From positions 62,001 through 126,000 of the forward strand of contig DASZBX010000085.1 in the NCBI GenBank assembly GCA_035943635.1: DNA of 64,000 nt, given 5' to 3'. This document shows, in pieces, positions 51,525-59,457 of this stretch. A program made the translations under genes and the position numbers. The notes beneath the pieces are model-generated. The model saw only the letters and a list, made by a program, of their open reading frames with translations, did not search any database and was not told the DNA's origin. Position 1 is the stretch's first letter; each line of letters opens with the position of its first letter. The DNA is from DASZBX01 sp035943635 (lineage in GTDB: Bacteria > Actinomycetota > Actinomycetes > Streptomycetales > Catenulisporaceae).

Positions 51525-51752
51525 ATGCCGAACTTCCTGATCATCTGCAACCGTCGTACCGGCGAGCAGAGCGTTCAGGAGTTTCTCGCCGGGCCGGAGC
51601 ACGTGGCCATCCGAGCCAGGTTCGCCGCCGAGCGCGCGAACCGTGCTGATCATGATATCGAGGTCGTCGTGCTCAGCAGCGCCTCGCGCGAGATGCTGGA
51701 GCAGACCCACACCCGCTATTTCAAGACCACGCAGGAGCTCATGGCCGCCTGA
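51525..51752 (+). CDS. Small hypothetical protein
   Basis: This 75-residue protein reads NFLIICNRRTGEQSVQEFLA, then RFAAERANRADHDIEVVVLS and a helical end; it looks like one compact alpha/beta domain with good GC3 codon use. GGAG lies 3 bases before ATG 51525. It begins 9 bases after the metallo-hydrolase fragment and ends before a terminator hairpin. No family is recognised. Confidence 0.55.
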   Translation: MPNFLIICNRRTGEQSVQEFLAGPEHVAIRARFAAERANRADHDIEVVVLSSASREMLEQTHTRYFKTTQELMAA

Positions 51753-51829
51753 GGAGGCAGCCAGAAAGCCCTCTCAGGCCACACCACAACGCGGCTGCTG
51801 CGCTGACCCGCGGCCACCGTGCCGACCAT

Positions 51830-51860
51830 GGCGGCTTCCGACCTTCTGACGGAAGCCGCC
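51830..51860. terminator. Terminator hairpin between the small gene and tetR
   Basis: GGCGGCTTCCG (51830-51840) pairs perfectly with CGGAAGCCGCC (51850-51860) over a 9-base loop, between convergent genes. Confidence 0.72.
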
Positions 51861-51887
51861 AGGCTGGCGTCTGCATAAACCCTGGTC

Positions 51888-52493
51888 TCAGTCCCGCCGG
51901 CGCAGCCCCTCGAAGACCAGGGTGCTCAGTGCGTCGGCGATCTCCTTGCCGCCGCTGGGCGCGCCGTCCGCGCCGGGGTCGTCCTGGTCCGGGCGGTACC
52001 ACTCGGACACCGAGTTCACCAGGCCGAAGATCAGCCGGGCGGTCAGCCGCGGGTCCAGGTCCGGGCGCAGGTCGCCCTCCTCGACCGCGGCGCGGACCAG
52101 TTCGGCCACCCGGTGGTCGAACTCGCGCCGGCGGGCCAGCGCGGCCCGCTCGGTCTCGCTGTTGCCGCGCACGCGCAGCAGCAACGTGACGTAGGGCAGG
52201 TTGCGCACCAGCTCCTGGCAGGTGTGCTCGAGCACGTGGGCCAGCTGCCCGGCCGCGCCGAGGTCGGTCAGGGTCGGCTCGTCGAGCACGGCGAACAGGC
52301 CGTCCAGCGCCCGGGTGACGGCCAGACGGAGCAACTCCTCCTTGCCGGCCACGTGGTGGTAGATCGAGGATTTGCTGATCCCGGCCGCCTTGGCCAGGTC
52401 TTCCATGGACGTGCCGTCATACCCGCGCAGGTTGAACACCCCGACCGCGACGCTCAGCAGGGATTCGGTGGTGTACGTGTCTCGCTTGGGCAC
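51888..52493 (-). CDS. TetR-family repressor, probable regulator of the paa genes
   Basis: This 201-residue protein has the TetR helix-turn-helix (NLRGYDGTSMEDLAKAAGIS, then KSSIYHHVAGKEELLRLAV) and a helical ligand domain. GTG 52493 was chosen because GAGGAG lies 9 bases upstream. It is divergent from paaN, with a GAACGTTC-centred operator between that also stands before paaA. That layout matches actinobacterial PaaR, which is released by phenylacetyl-CoA; the ligand here is inferred. Confidence 0.8.
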   Translation of the reverse strand: MPKRDTYTTESLLSVAVGVFNLRGYDGTSMEDLAKAAGISKSSIYHHVAGKEELLRLAVTRALDGLFAVLDEPTLTDLGAAGQLAHVLEHTCQELVRNLPYVTLLLRVRGNSETERAALARRREFDHRVAELVRAAVEEGDLRPDLDPRLTARLIFGLVNSVSEWYRPDQDDPGADGAPSGGKEIADALSTLVFEGLRRRD

Positions 52494-52525
52494 TACCCGT
52501 TCTCCTCTTTCGGACTTGAGACTAA

Positions 52526-52540
52526 CGAACGTTCGGTTAA
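52526..52540. promoter_or_regulatory. Operator between tetR and paaN
   Basis: CGAACGTTCGGTTAA is identical to bases overlapping the palindrome before paaA. The left half-site is imperfect here (ACGAACG instead of ACCGAACG). It lies between divergent start codons, so it can serve both genes. Confidence 0.7.
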
Positions 52541-52588
52541 TGTACTGAGGACGAGGACGTGTAGAAACCAAGCACGAGAGGAACGCTC

Positions 52589-54268
52589 ATGTCTGGGACC
52601 GGCAACGCCGCCGACCTGGTGGCCCGCCACCGCCCGACGCTGGACGCGGCGCTGGCCGCGGTCGGCTCGCGCGAATTCTTCACCCATTTCCCCGAGCATG
52701 CCAAGGCCTACCCCGAGCAGGGCCCGGCCGGGGGCAAGGCGTGGTTCGACTCGGTCCTCGGCACCGGCTATCCGTTGGAGCAGGCCGGAACGGACGGGCG
52801 GGCCGGGGCCGAGCGGTCGCCGTACGGCTTCGACCTGGGCATCGACTACCCGCACGCCGATCCGGACGAGCTGCTGAGCGCGGCCTGCGCGGCGATCGCG
52901 CCGTGGCGGGACGCCGGCGCACAGGTCCGGGCGGCGGTGTGCATCGAGATCCTGACCCGGCTGAACCAGCGCTCGTTCGACATCGCGTTCGCGGCCATGC
53001 ACACCTCGGGGCAGGCGTTCCCGATGGCGTTCCAGGCGGCCGGGCCGCACGCCCAGGACCGCGGCCTGGAGGCGGTGGTCTACGCGTACCGGGCGCAGAC
53101 CGACCACGTCGAGTCCGCACTCTGGGAGAAGCCGCAGGGCTCGCGCCCGCCGATCCGGCTGGCCAAGAAGTGGCGGACCGTGCCGCGCGGGGTCGCCCTG
53201 GTGATCGGCTGCAACACCTTCCCGACCTGGAACGGCTACCCGGGCCTGTTCGCCTCCCTGGCCACCGGCAACGCGGTGCTGGTCAAGCCGCACCCGGGCG
53301 CGGTCCTGCCGCTGGCGGTCACCGTCGAGGCGGCCCGCGCGGTGCTGGCCGAGCACGGCTTCGACCCGAACCTGGTCGCCCTGGCCGTGGAGAACCAAGG
53401 CGAGGGCCTGGCCAAGACCCTGGCCCTGCGGCCCGAGGTGAAGATCATCGACTACACCGGGTCGACCGAGTTCGGCGACTGGCTGGAGCGCAACGCCCAG
53501 CAGGCGCAGGTCTACACCGAGAAGGCCGGCGTCAACACCATCATCGTGGACTCGTTCGCGGCCGAGGAGTACCAGGCCGCGCTCGGCCACCTGGCCTTCT
53601 CGCTCTCGCTCTACACCGCGCAGATGTGCACCTCGCCGCAGAACATCCTGGTGCCCCGGGACGGGATCCGGGTCGGCGGGGAGTCGAAGTCCTTCGAGGG
53701 GTTCGGCGCGGACCTGGCCGGCGCGGTGGACCGGCTGCTCGGCGACCCGGCCAAGGCCGGCGCGATCCTGGGCGCGGTGGTCAACCCGTTCATCACCGAG
53801 CGGCTGGCCGAGGCCGGGTCCGTCGGCAAGACGGTGCTGGCCTCGCGCGCGATCGAGCTGCCGGACTTCCCCGAGGCCACGGTGCGCACCCCGCTGATCG
53901 CGGCCGTCGACGCCGAGGACGCGCAGGTCTACACGCACGAGTGGTTCGGCCCGGTGTCCTTCCTGATCGGCACCGACTCGACCACCCACTCGATCGAGCT
54001 GTACCGGGTCACGGTCGGCGCGCACGGCGCGCTGACCGCCGCGGTCTACTCCACCGACGAGGCCGTGATCGACGCGGCCGAGGAGGCCACCTGGGAGGCC
54101 GGCGCGAACCTGTCGGTGAACCTGACCGGCGCGGTCTACATGAACCAGTCGGCCGGATTCTCGGACTACCACGGCACGGGCGTGAACCCGGCGGCGAACG
54201 CGGCGTATACGGATGCTGCGTTCGTGGCGTCCCGGTTCCGCCGGGTGCAGTCGCGGCGGCCCGCCTAG
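52589..54268 (+). CDS. paaN: Phenylacetate degradation aldehyde dehydrogenase-like protein PaaN
   Basis: This 559-residue protein of the actinobacterial PaaN type has an aldehyde-dehydrogenase fold: NTFPTWNGYPGLFASLATGN for the cofactor region, IDYTGSTEFGDWLE, and the catalytic Cys in YTAQMCTSPQN. It would oxidise the ring-opened semialdehyde intermediate of the phenylacetyl-CoA pathway. ATG 52589 has GAGAGGAACG upstream. The stop codon TAG is part of the CTAG at the edge of a MITE-like element. The epoxidase genes are 20 kb away with the same operator. There is no fused hydratase domain. Confidence 0.9.
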   Translation: MSGTGNAADLVARHRPTLDAALAAVGSREFFTHFPEHAKAYPEQGPAGGKAWFDSVLGTGYPLEQAGTDGRAGAERSPYGFDLGIDYPHADPDELLSAACAAIAPWRDAGAQVRAAVCIEILTRLNQRSFDIAFAAMHTSGQAFPMAFQAAGPHAQDRGLEAVVYAYRAQTDHVESALWEKPQGSRPPIRLAKKWRTVPRGVALVIGCNTFPTWNGYPGLFASLATGNAVLVKPHPGAVLPLAVTVEAARAVLAEHGFDPNLVALAVENQGEGLAKTLALRPEVKIIDYTGSTEFGDWLERNAQQAQVYTEKAGVNTIIVDSFAAEEYQAALGHLAFSLSLYTAQMCTSPQNILVPRDGIRVGGESKSFEGFGADLAGAVDRLLGDPAKAGAILGAVVNPFITERLAEAGSVGKTVLASRAIELPDFPEATVRTPLIAAVDAEDAQVYTHEWFGPVSFLIGTDSTTHSIELYRVTVGAHGALTAAVYSTDEAVIDAAEEATWEAGANLSVNLTGAVYMNQSAGFSDYHGTGVNPAANAAYTDAAFVASRFRRVQSRRPA

Positions 54269-54432
54269 ACGAGTTGTTCCGAATTCTGGCGCCTGAGCCG
54301 AGTTGCTGGTAGGTGCGCTGACCTGCCGGGTGAGTGCGCACGGCGAAACGGCTCAGCGGTGGTGGCTGGGCGTGCGGCCAGGCGCCGCCGATCAGGCGTT
54401 TCGCCGCGCCAGAATTCGGAACAACTCGTCTA
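54265..54432. mobile_element. MITE-like element of 168 bp with 28-bp perfect terminal repeats
   Basis: Bases 54265-54292 (starting CTAGACGAGTTG) are the exact reverse complement of 54405-54432. CTAG bounds both ends and could be a target duplication or part of the repeat. The 112-base interior has no gene but has its own short inverted repeats (for example CTGAGCCG with CGGCTCAG at 54349-54356). It is inserted exactly at the paaN stop codon, which it supplies. It may double as the paaN terminator. Confidence 0.65.
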
Positions 54433-54578
54433 GACGGTCCGGGCAGTGTGACATGTCTCACGTCCGCCGTGCCGGGAGCACGGTGAACCGTGTGAGCTGT
54501 GCGACATGAGAGCGGCGATGTGACACTTGTGGTGCCGGGCGGTCACCGTCCGGCACCATTCGTCTTGAGGAGGCCCGC

Positions 54579-54962
54579 GTGCTGGGAACCGCCGAGTTGG
54601 TCGCGTTCGTCGCGTCGAGCGACCTGGAGCGGTCGGGGGCGTTCTACCGGGACGTCCTGGGCCTGACCCCGGTAGAGCAGAACGACTTCGCCCACGTCTT
54701 CGACGCGCACGGCACGATGCTGCGGGTCACGGCCGTGCCCGAGGTCGTACGGGCCGGGTACACCGTACTCGGCTGGCAGGTAGCCGACCTGCGCGAGTCG
54801 GTACGCGGGCTCAAGGCGGCCGGCGTGGCGTTCCACCGCTACGAGGGCATGGGCCAGGACGAGGACGACGTCTGGGCCACGCCCGGCGGCGACCTGGTCG
54901 CCTGGTTCGCCGACCCGGACGGGCACACGCTCTCGCTGACCCAGTTCGCCGCCCGGGGCTGA
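54579..54962 (+). CDS. VOC-family (glyoxalase-like) protein
   Basis: This 127-residue protein has two beta-alpha-beta-beta-beta modules: VAFVASSDLERSGAFYRDVLG at the start and VWATPGGDLVAWFADPDGHT at the end. Metal-ligand-like residues are His in DFAHVFD and Asp/His near the end. GTG 54579 has GGAGG 5 bases upstream. It is a stand-alone gene whose substrate is unknown. Confidence 0.85.
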   Translation: MLGTAELVAFVASSDLERSGAFYRDVLGLTPVEQNDFAHVFDAHGTMLRVTAVPEVVRAGYTVLGWQVADLRESVRGLKAAGVAFHRYEGMGQDEDDVWATPGGDLVAWFADPDGHTLSLTQFAARG

Positions 54963-54984
54963 CCGGCCTGCGACCCGGCCGGGG

Positions 54985-55848
54985 CTACAGGGCCCCGGCC
55001 GACTGGGCGGACCACGCGGTCGGGTAGAACGGCCGGAAGCCCAGCTCGGACCGGATCAGGGAGCTGTCGACCACGCCGGCCCAGGGGTCTTCCACCGCCG
55101 CCGTCGCAGCAGGCTGACTCGTGTCCAGCACCGAGCCGCACAGCGCGTGCGCGTCCCAGGCCGTGATCGGGCCCTCGTCGGCGACGTTGTACGCCCGGCC
55201 CTCGATTCCGTTGGCCCGCAAGGCGCGCAGCACCGCCTGGCCGACGTCGGCGTGATGGATCATGGACAGCCGCTGGTGCGCGGCCAGGTGCGCGGTCCGC
55301 GGCAGGTACTCCTGCAGGTGCGGGTCGCCGTCGCCGTAGACGAACGACAGCCGCAGCCGGACCAGGCCGAGACCCGTGGCCTGGCTGATCCCGACCAACT
55401 GCTCCTCCGCCTCGCGCTTGGAGCCCGGGTAGCTGCCGACCGCGCGCAGGTCGTCGTCCTCGCGGGCCGGGCGGCCGCGGCCCGGGCCGTAGACCAGGTT
55501 GGTGCTCAGCTGCACGAACCGGCGCACTCCCGCGACGGCCGCGTCCCGGCCCAGGGCCACCGCGGCGTCCCGGTTGACCGCGTCCATCTCGGCCTGCCCG
55601 ACGCCGCCGCGGAAGGTGGCCGCGCCGTTGACCACCACGTCGGCCCCGGCCAGGGCGGCGGCCCGGCCGGCCGGCTCGGTCAGGTCGCCGAGCACCACCT
55701 CGGCGCCGAGGTCGGCGAACGGCCGGCCGGCCTCGGCCCGGCGCACCAGCACCCGGACCCGTTCGCCGGCCTCGAGGTTGCCGAGCAGCCGGGGGACCAG
55801 GCGCGAGCCGACCTTGCCGGTGGCTCCGGTGACCAGGATCGTGGACAT
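54985..55848 (-). CDS. NAD(P)-dependent epimerase/SDR-family protein
   Basis: This 287-residue extended short-chain dehydrogenase-like protein has the Rossmann motif VTGATGKVGSRLV, VLGDLTEP, and the Tyr-x-x-x-Lys site as SYPGSKREAEE (Y and K conserved). ATG 55848 has GGAG 7 bases upstream. It is divergent from an XRE regulator 149 bases away, which may control it. The substrate is unknown. Confidence 0.85.
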   Translation of the reverse strand: MSTILVTGATGKVGSRLVPRLLGNLEAGERVRVLVRRAEAGRPFADLGAEVVLGDLTEPAGRAAALAGADVVVNGAATFRGGVGQAEMDAVNRDAAVALGRDAAVAGVRRFVQLSTNLVYGPGRGRPAREDDDLRAVGSYPGSKREAEEQLVGISQATGLGLVRLRLSFVYGDGDPHLQEYLPRTAHLAAHQRLSMIHHADVGQAVLRALRANGIEGRAYNVADEGPITAWDAHALCGSVLDTSQPAATAAVEDPWAGVVDSSLIRSELGFRPFYPTAWSAQSAGAL

Positions 55849-55997
55849 GGGCGTCTCCTTCGTTCGGTTCCGGGCGGTGATCGCCGCCGCCCGACATTCC
55901 TGACCCTTCCGCAGCACCGGCCCGGGCGGAAGAGACCGGTTCAACCAGGGATCGAGAGTCCCTGGCTGCGGGCGCGCCGGTGGGCGAAGATGGGACG

Positions 55998-56843
55998 GTG
56001 ACCGTGGACCGCCTCGAACTGGCCGACTTCCTGCGCCGGGCGCGCGAACGGGTCGCCCCGGCCGACGTGGGCCTGGCGCCCCGGGCCCGGGTGCGCACGC
56101 CCGGGCTGCGCCGGGAGGACATCGCCCAGCTGGCCGGGATCTCGGTGGACTACTACGCCCGGCTGGAGCAGGCCCGCGGGCCCAACCCGTCCGAGCAGGT
56201 GCTCGGCGCGCTGGCCCGGGCGCTGCGGCTGACCGACGACGAGAGCGAGCACCTGTACCGGCTGGCCGGGCAGCAGCCGGACCCGGTGTTCCGGCCGAGC
56301 GAGCACGTGCGCCCCGGCCTGCTGCTGATCCTGGACCGGCTCTACGACACCCCGGCGCAGGTCTCCACCGACTTCGGCCGGATCCTGGCCCGCAACGCGA
56401 TGGCGCACGCCCTGTTCGGCACCGACCCGGCCACCGGGCCGGGGGTCGGCGGCAACATCCTGCTCTGGCGGTTCACCCAGCCCCGGGACGCGTCGATGTT
56501 CCCGGCCGCGGACTGGGAGCGCCAGTCCCGGGTGCACGTGGCCAACCTGCGCGCGGTCCTGGCCCGGCGGCCGCAGGACCAGCGGGTGGTGAGCCTGGTC
56601 CGGGAGCTGCGGGAGGCCAGCGCGCAGTTCGCCGAACTGTGGGACCAGCACGACGTCGCGGTGCTGCGCTCCAGCAGCAAGACCTTCGTGCACCCGGTGG
56701 TCGGCCGGCTCGACCTGGACTGCGAGACCCTGCTGAACGATCCGGGCGACCAGCGCCTGGTCGTCTTCACCGCGCGGCCGGGCAGCGAGAGCCACGAACG
56801 GCTGGCCCTGCTGCGGGTGCTCGGGGCCGAGCGGTTCGGCTGA
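55998..56843 (+). CDS. XRE-family regulator with MmyB-like ligand domain
   Basis: This 281-residue protein has an N-terminal helix-turn-helix (TPGLRREDIAQLAGISVDYY, then ARLEQARGPNPSEQVLGALA) and a C-terminal PAS-like domain typical of MmyB-type actinobacterial regulators (LLLILDRLYDTPAQV, then FTARPGSESHERLALLRVLG). These usually sit divergent to one SDR gene, as here. GTG 55998 was taken as start; GTG 55980 is possible. Confidence 0.87.
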   Translation: MTVDRLELADFLRRARERVAPADVGLAPRARVRTPGLRREDIAQLAGISVDYYARLEQARGPNPSEQVLGALARALRLTDDESEHLYRLAGQQPDPVFRPSEHVRPGLLLILDRLYDTPAQVSTDFGRILARNAMAHALFGTDPATGPGVGGNILLWRFTQPRDASMFPAADWERQSRVHVANLRAVLARRPQDQRVVSLVRELREASAQFAELWDQHDVAVLRSSSKTFVHPVVGRLDLDCETLLNDPGDQRLVVFTARPGSESHERLALLRVLGAERFG

Positions 56844-56995
56844 GCGCAGCCTGAAGAGAGCAGTGCGCCGCGGTCCGGCCGAAACGGCGCCGCGGCGCCG
56901 ACCACCAGCGCGATACCTGCCGTCCGGGGTCGGAAACCGGTCCGAAACAGGCCGGAACCGTCCGGAACACTCGTGCGATTCCGGCGCGGACTGGC

Positions 56996-57001
56996 TACGA
57001 T
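56996..57001 (+). promoter_or_regulatory. -10 element of a leaderless promoter
   Basis: TACGAT ends 7 nt before ATG 57009. Confidence 0.5.
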
Positions 57002-57008
57002 CGGCGAC

Positions 57009-57311
57009 ATGTCTGCCGAGCATCAAACCCGCACCTTCCCGGACCCGGCCCGCACGAAGATCCTGACCGCGTTCTTCGCCGACGGACGGCTGACCGGGGT
57101 ACCGGCCAAGCTGTCCAAGCGCCTGGTCGTGCTCGACGAACTGGCCCAGTCCTTCGAGCCCGGGGTGCGCTACCCCGAGCGCGAGGTCAACGAGATCCTG
57201 CGCCGGTTCCACGACGACTACGCGGCCCTGCGCCGCTACCTGATCGACGCCTCGTTCCTGAGCCGCTCCGAGGGGCTGTACTGGCGGTCCGGCGGCTCGG
57301 TCGAGGCGTGA
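57009..57311 (+). CDS. DUF2087 domain protein
   Basis: This 100-residue protein has the DUF2087 pattern: ILTAFFADGRLTGVPAKLSKRLVVLDELA (in parts), YPEREVNEILRRFHDDYAAL, RRYLIDASFLSR. These small winged-helix-like proteins occur alone or fused to regulators. ATG 57009 follows a leaderless promoter box. The function is unknown. Confidence 0.85.
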   Translation: MSAEHQTRTFPDPARTKILTAFFADGRLTGVPAKLSKRLVVLDELAQSFEPGVRYPEREVNEILRRFHDDYAALRRYLIDASFLSRSEGLYWRSGGSVEA

Positions 57312-57418
57312 GCGCCGCGAAAGCGTAACCTCCGCGCATATGCTCCGGCGCGAGGGCAAAGCACCCGGCCCCTCCTCCGTCCCCGCGCCCACCGGATCCC
57401 GCTGAAGGAGCACCCGAC

Positions 57419-57874
57419 ATGCCTTATGAGATCTTCGGACTGCCGACCCACATCCTGCTAATCCACGCGGTGGTCGTCGGGATCCCGGCCGCCTGCCTGT
57501 CGGTGATCGCGATCGCCGCGCGGCCTCGGTGGCGCAAAGCGCACGGCCTCAAGGTCGCGGCGCTGGCAGTGGTCATGGTGCCGGTCACGTACGCCACCCA
57601 GCTGGCCGGGGACCAGCTGTTCAACAACCGCGGGTTCTCCGGGGACGCGCTCGTGGTGCACCACAAGAACCTCGGCGACGACATGGTCTGGTTCGTGCTC
57701 CTGGTCGCGGTCCTCGCGGTCCTGCTCGTGCTGGCCGACCGCAGCGGCTTCGCGGACCACCACGCGCCCATGGTCGTTCTGGCCAGCCTGAGCATCGCCG
57801 CCAGCGCGGTGTGCATCTACTGGGTGATCCTGGTCGGCGACGCCGGCGCCCGGGCCGTCTGGACCCTCGGGTAG
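57419..57874 (+). CDS. DUF2231-type membrane protein
   Basis: This 151-residue membrane protein has four helices, starting with the DUF2231 pattern EIFGLPTHILLIHAVVVGIP and including HHKNLGDDMVWFVLLVAVLA. The conserved His residues in the first and third helices suggest haem or metal binding in the family. GAAGGAG lies about 10 bases before ATG 57419. Whether it belongs to the RiPP locus that follows 160 bases later is open. Confidence 0.82.
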   Translation: MPYEIFGLPTHILLIHAVVVGIPAACLSVIAIAARPRWRKAHGLKVAALAVVMVPVTYATQLAGDQLFNNRGFSGDALVVHHKNLGDDMVWFVLLVAVLAVLLVLADRSGFADHHAPMVVLASLSIAASAVCIYWVILVGDAGARAVWTLG

Positions 57875-57925
57875 CCGCGTCCGGCGCCTCCGGCGACCCG
57901 GTCCGCGGGAATCAGCGAAAGCGCG

Positions 57926-57951
57926 GAAACGCTGTGAACGCAAGCGTTTTC
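57926..57951. promoter_or_regulatory. Inverted repeat upstream of the radical SAM gene
   Basis: GAAACGCT pairs with AGCGTTTTC across a 9-base spacer that itself contains GAACGC. It lies about 90 bases before the start of the RiPP operon and could be an operator or a terminator of the DUF2231 gene. Confidence 0.4.
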
Positions 57952-58024
57952 GGCGCAGTTCACTCCTCGGTGTCATTCATCCGGACCAAAGCGCGGTTTG
58001 CCGGACAAGCCGGTCCCAGGCACC

Positions 58025-58030
58025 TACACT
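58025..58030 (+). promoter_or_regulatory. -10 element of a leaderless promoter for the radical SAM gene
   Basis: TACACT ends 7 nt before ATG 58038, with no ribosome site between. Confidence 0.5.
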
Positions 58031-58037
58031 GACCGCT

Positions 58038-59162
58038 ATGGACGCACCATCGGCGACTCTCGCCACGGTCCCTTCCACAGTCGTCGTCCAGCCGACCAGC
58101 CTCTGCAACATCGCCTGCACCTACTGTTACCTGCCGCACAAGTCCGAACGCCGCCTGCTCGGCGACGACGTCCTGGCCGCGGTGGTGGACGCGGTGCGCC
58201 GCTGGGCCGACCAGGGGCGCACGGTCGGGATCCTCTGGCACTCCGGCGAACCGCTGACCGTCGGCCCGGCCCGGTTCCGCGAGCTGCTCGGCGCGCCCTG
58301 GCCGCCCGGCACCGTGCACCGGATCCAGACCAACGCGACCCTGGTCGACCAGGCCTGGTGCGACCTGTTCGAGCAGCTCGGCCCGGAGATCGGGGTGTCC
58401 GTGGACGGCCCGGCCCGGATGAACCGGCACCGGGTGACCCGGGCCGGCCGCCCGGCGCACGGCCGGATCGAGGCCGGGATCGGCGCGCTGCGCGGGCGCG
58501 GCATCCCGTTCGACCTGCTGTCGGTCGCGCACGACCCGGCCCCACAGGAGGCCGCCGAGCTCTACCGCTACGCCCGGGACCTCGGCGCGCGCAGCCTGGG
58601 CGTGCTGCCGGTGGAGACGATCGGGGTGTTCGCCAGCGGCTCCACCGCGGCCCGGGAGCAGTGGGCCCGCTACTTCGAGGCCCTGTTCCTGGCCTGGCGG
58701 GCCGACCCGGCGGTCGACCTGCGGGAGCTGAACCAGGTGGCCGGGTACGTGGCCCAGGTCGGCCGCGGACCCGGCCCGGCCGGGGAGCGGGTGCGCGAGC
58801 TGCTGGCCCGGCCGGTGGACCCGTTCCCGACCGTGCAGTACGACGGCGAGGTGACCGTGATCTCGCCGGACCTGTCCGGGTTCGACCATCCCGAGCTCGG
58901 CCCGTTCAGCGTCGGCAACGTCCGGCGCACCCCGCTGGACCGGCTGCTGGCCCGGGCGCCCCGGGTGCCCTGGGTCCGGCAGACCCTGGAGGGGGTCGCG
59001 GCCTGCCGGGCCGGCTGCGAGTACGCGGCCGGCTGCGGCGGGGCGTGGCCGTCGAACAAGTGGTTCGAGAACCACGATCTGCGCAGCACCACCACCAACT
59101 TCTGCCAGGCGCTGCACCAGGCGCCGTTCGAAGGAGCGCTCTATGCCTCAGCCAGACTCTGA
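58038..59162 (+). CDS. Radical SAM/SPASM peptide maturase, cyclophane-forming type
   Basis: This 374-residue radical SAM enzyme should install carbon-carbon crosslinks in the peptide encoded next. The SAM-cluster motif CNIACTYC places Cys at residues 23, 27 and 30, after TVVVQPTSLC. GEPL follows (HSGEPLTV), then VSVDGPARMNRHRVTRAG, typical of the FxsB/GrrM/XyeB-like maturases. The C-terminal SPASM region has CRAGCEYAAGCGG plus a last Cys near NFCQAL for auxiliary clusters. It is closest, from memory, to the AmcB group found beside AmcA precursors. It overlaps the precursor gene by 20 bases. Confidence 0.85.
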   Translation: MDAPSATLATVPSTVVVQPTSLCNIACTYCYLPHKSERRLLGDDVLAAVVDAVRRWADQGRTVGILWHSGEPLTVGPARFRELLGAPWPPGTVHRIQTNATLVDQAWCDLFEQLGPEIGVSVDGPARMNRHRVTRAGRPAHGRIEAGIGALRGRGIPFDLLSVAHDPAPQEAAELYRYARDLGARSLGVLPVETIGVFASGSTAAREQWARYFEALFLAWRADPAVDLRELNQVAGYVAQVGRGPGPAGERVRELLARPVDPFPTVQYDGEVTVISPDLSGFDHPELGPFSVGNVRRTPLDRLLARAPRVPWVRQTLEGVAACRAGCEYAAGCGGAWPSNKWFENHDLRSTTTNFCQALHQAPFEGALYASARL

Positions 59163-59457
59163 CCGCGCGGCCCTCGTCCCCGGCGGGTCGATCACCGAAC
59201 GGCTGCTCGCGCCCGGGGCCGGCCTGGCCCGGTTGTGCGAGCCGCTGGGCGACCGGTACGCGGCCGGGGACCCCGGCCGGTCGGACGGCGGCGGGTTCTC
59301 GAAGTACCCGGGCTGGGACGAGCAGCCGCACCCGTGGTCCCAGCGGGCCGGGAGCGGGCACATGGCGCGCGGTGCGGCCGGGGCCGGGGCCGGCAGTGCG
59401 GCCGAGTCCGGGCCGGGCTGTACGGACGCCCTGGGCGGCTTGGGCGGGCGGCGGTGA
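59143..59457 (+). CDS. Probable RiPP precursor with aromatic multi-cyclophane core (AmcA-like)
   Basis: This 104-residue peptide is the probable substrate of the radical SAM enzyme. Residues 1-50 look like a leader (SITERLLAPGAGLARLCEPL). Residues 51-67, GFSKYPGWDEQPHPWSQ, hold F52, Y55, W58 and W65 spaced by polar residues, the arrangement crosslinked by three-residue cyclophane maturases (aromatic-x-polar, e.g. F-S-K and W-D-E, W-S-Q). A Gly/Ala/Ser tail with one Cys (93) follows. ATG 59143 lies inside the end of the enzyme gene, with GGAG 6 bases upstream; the stop overlaps the next GTG. It is small, with no other known domain. Confidence 0.75.
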   Translation: MPQPDSDRAALVPGGSITERLLAPGAGLARLCEPLGDRYAAGDPGRSDGGGFSKYPGWDEQPHPWSQRAGSGHMARGAAGAGAGSAAESGPGCTDALGGLGGRR

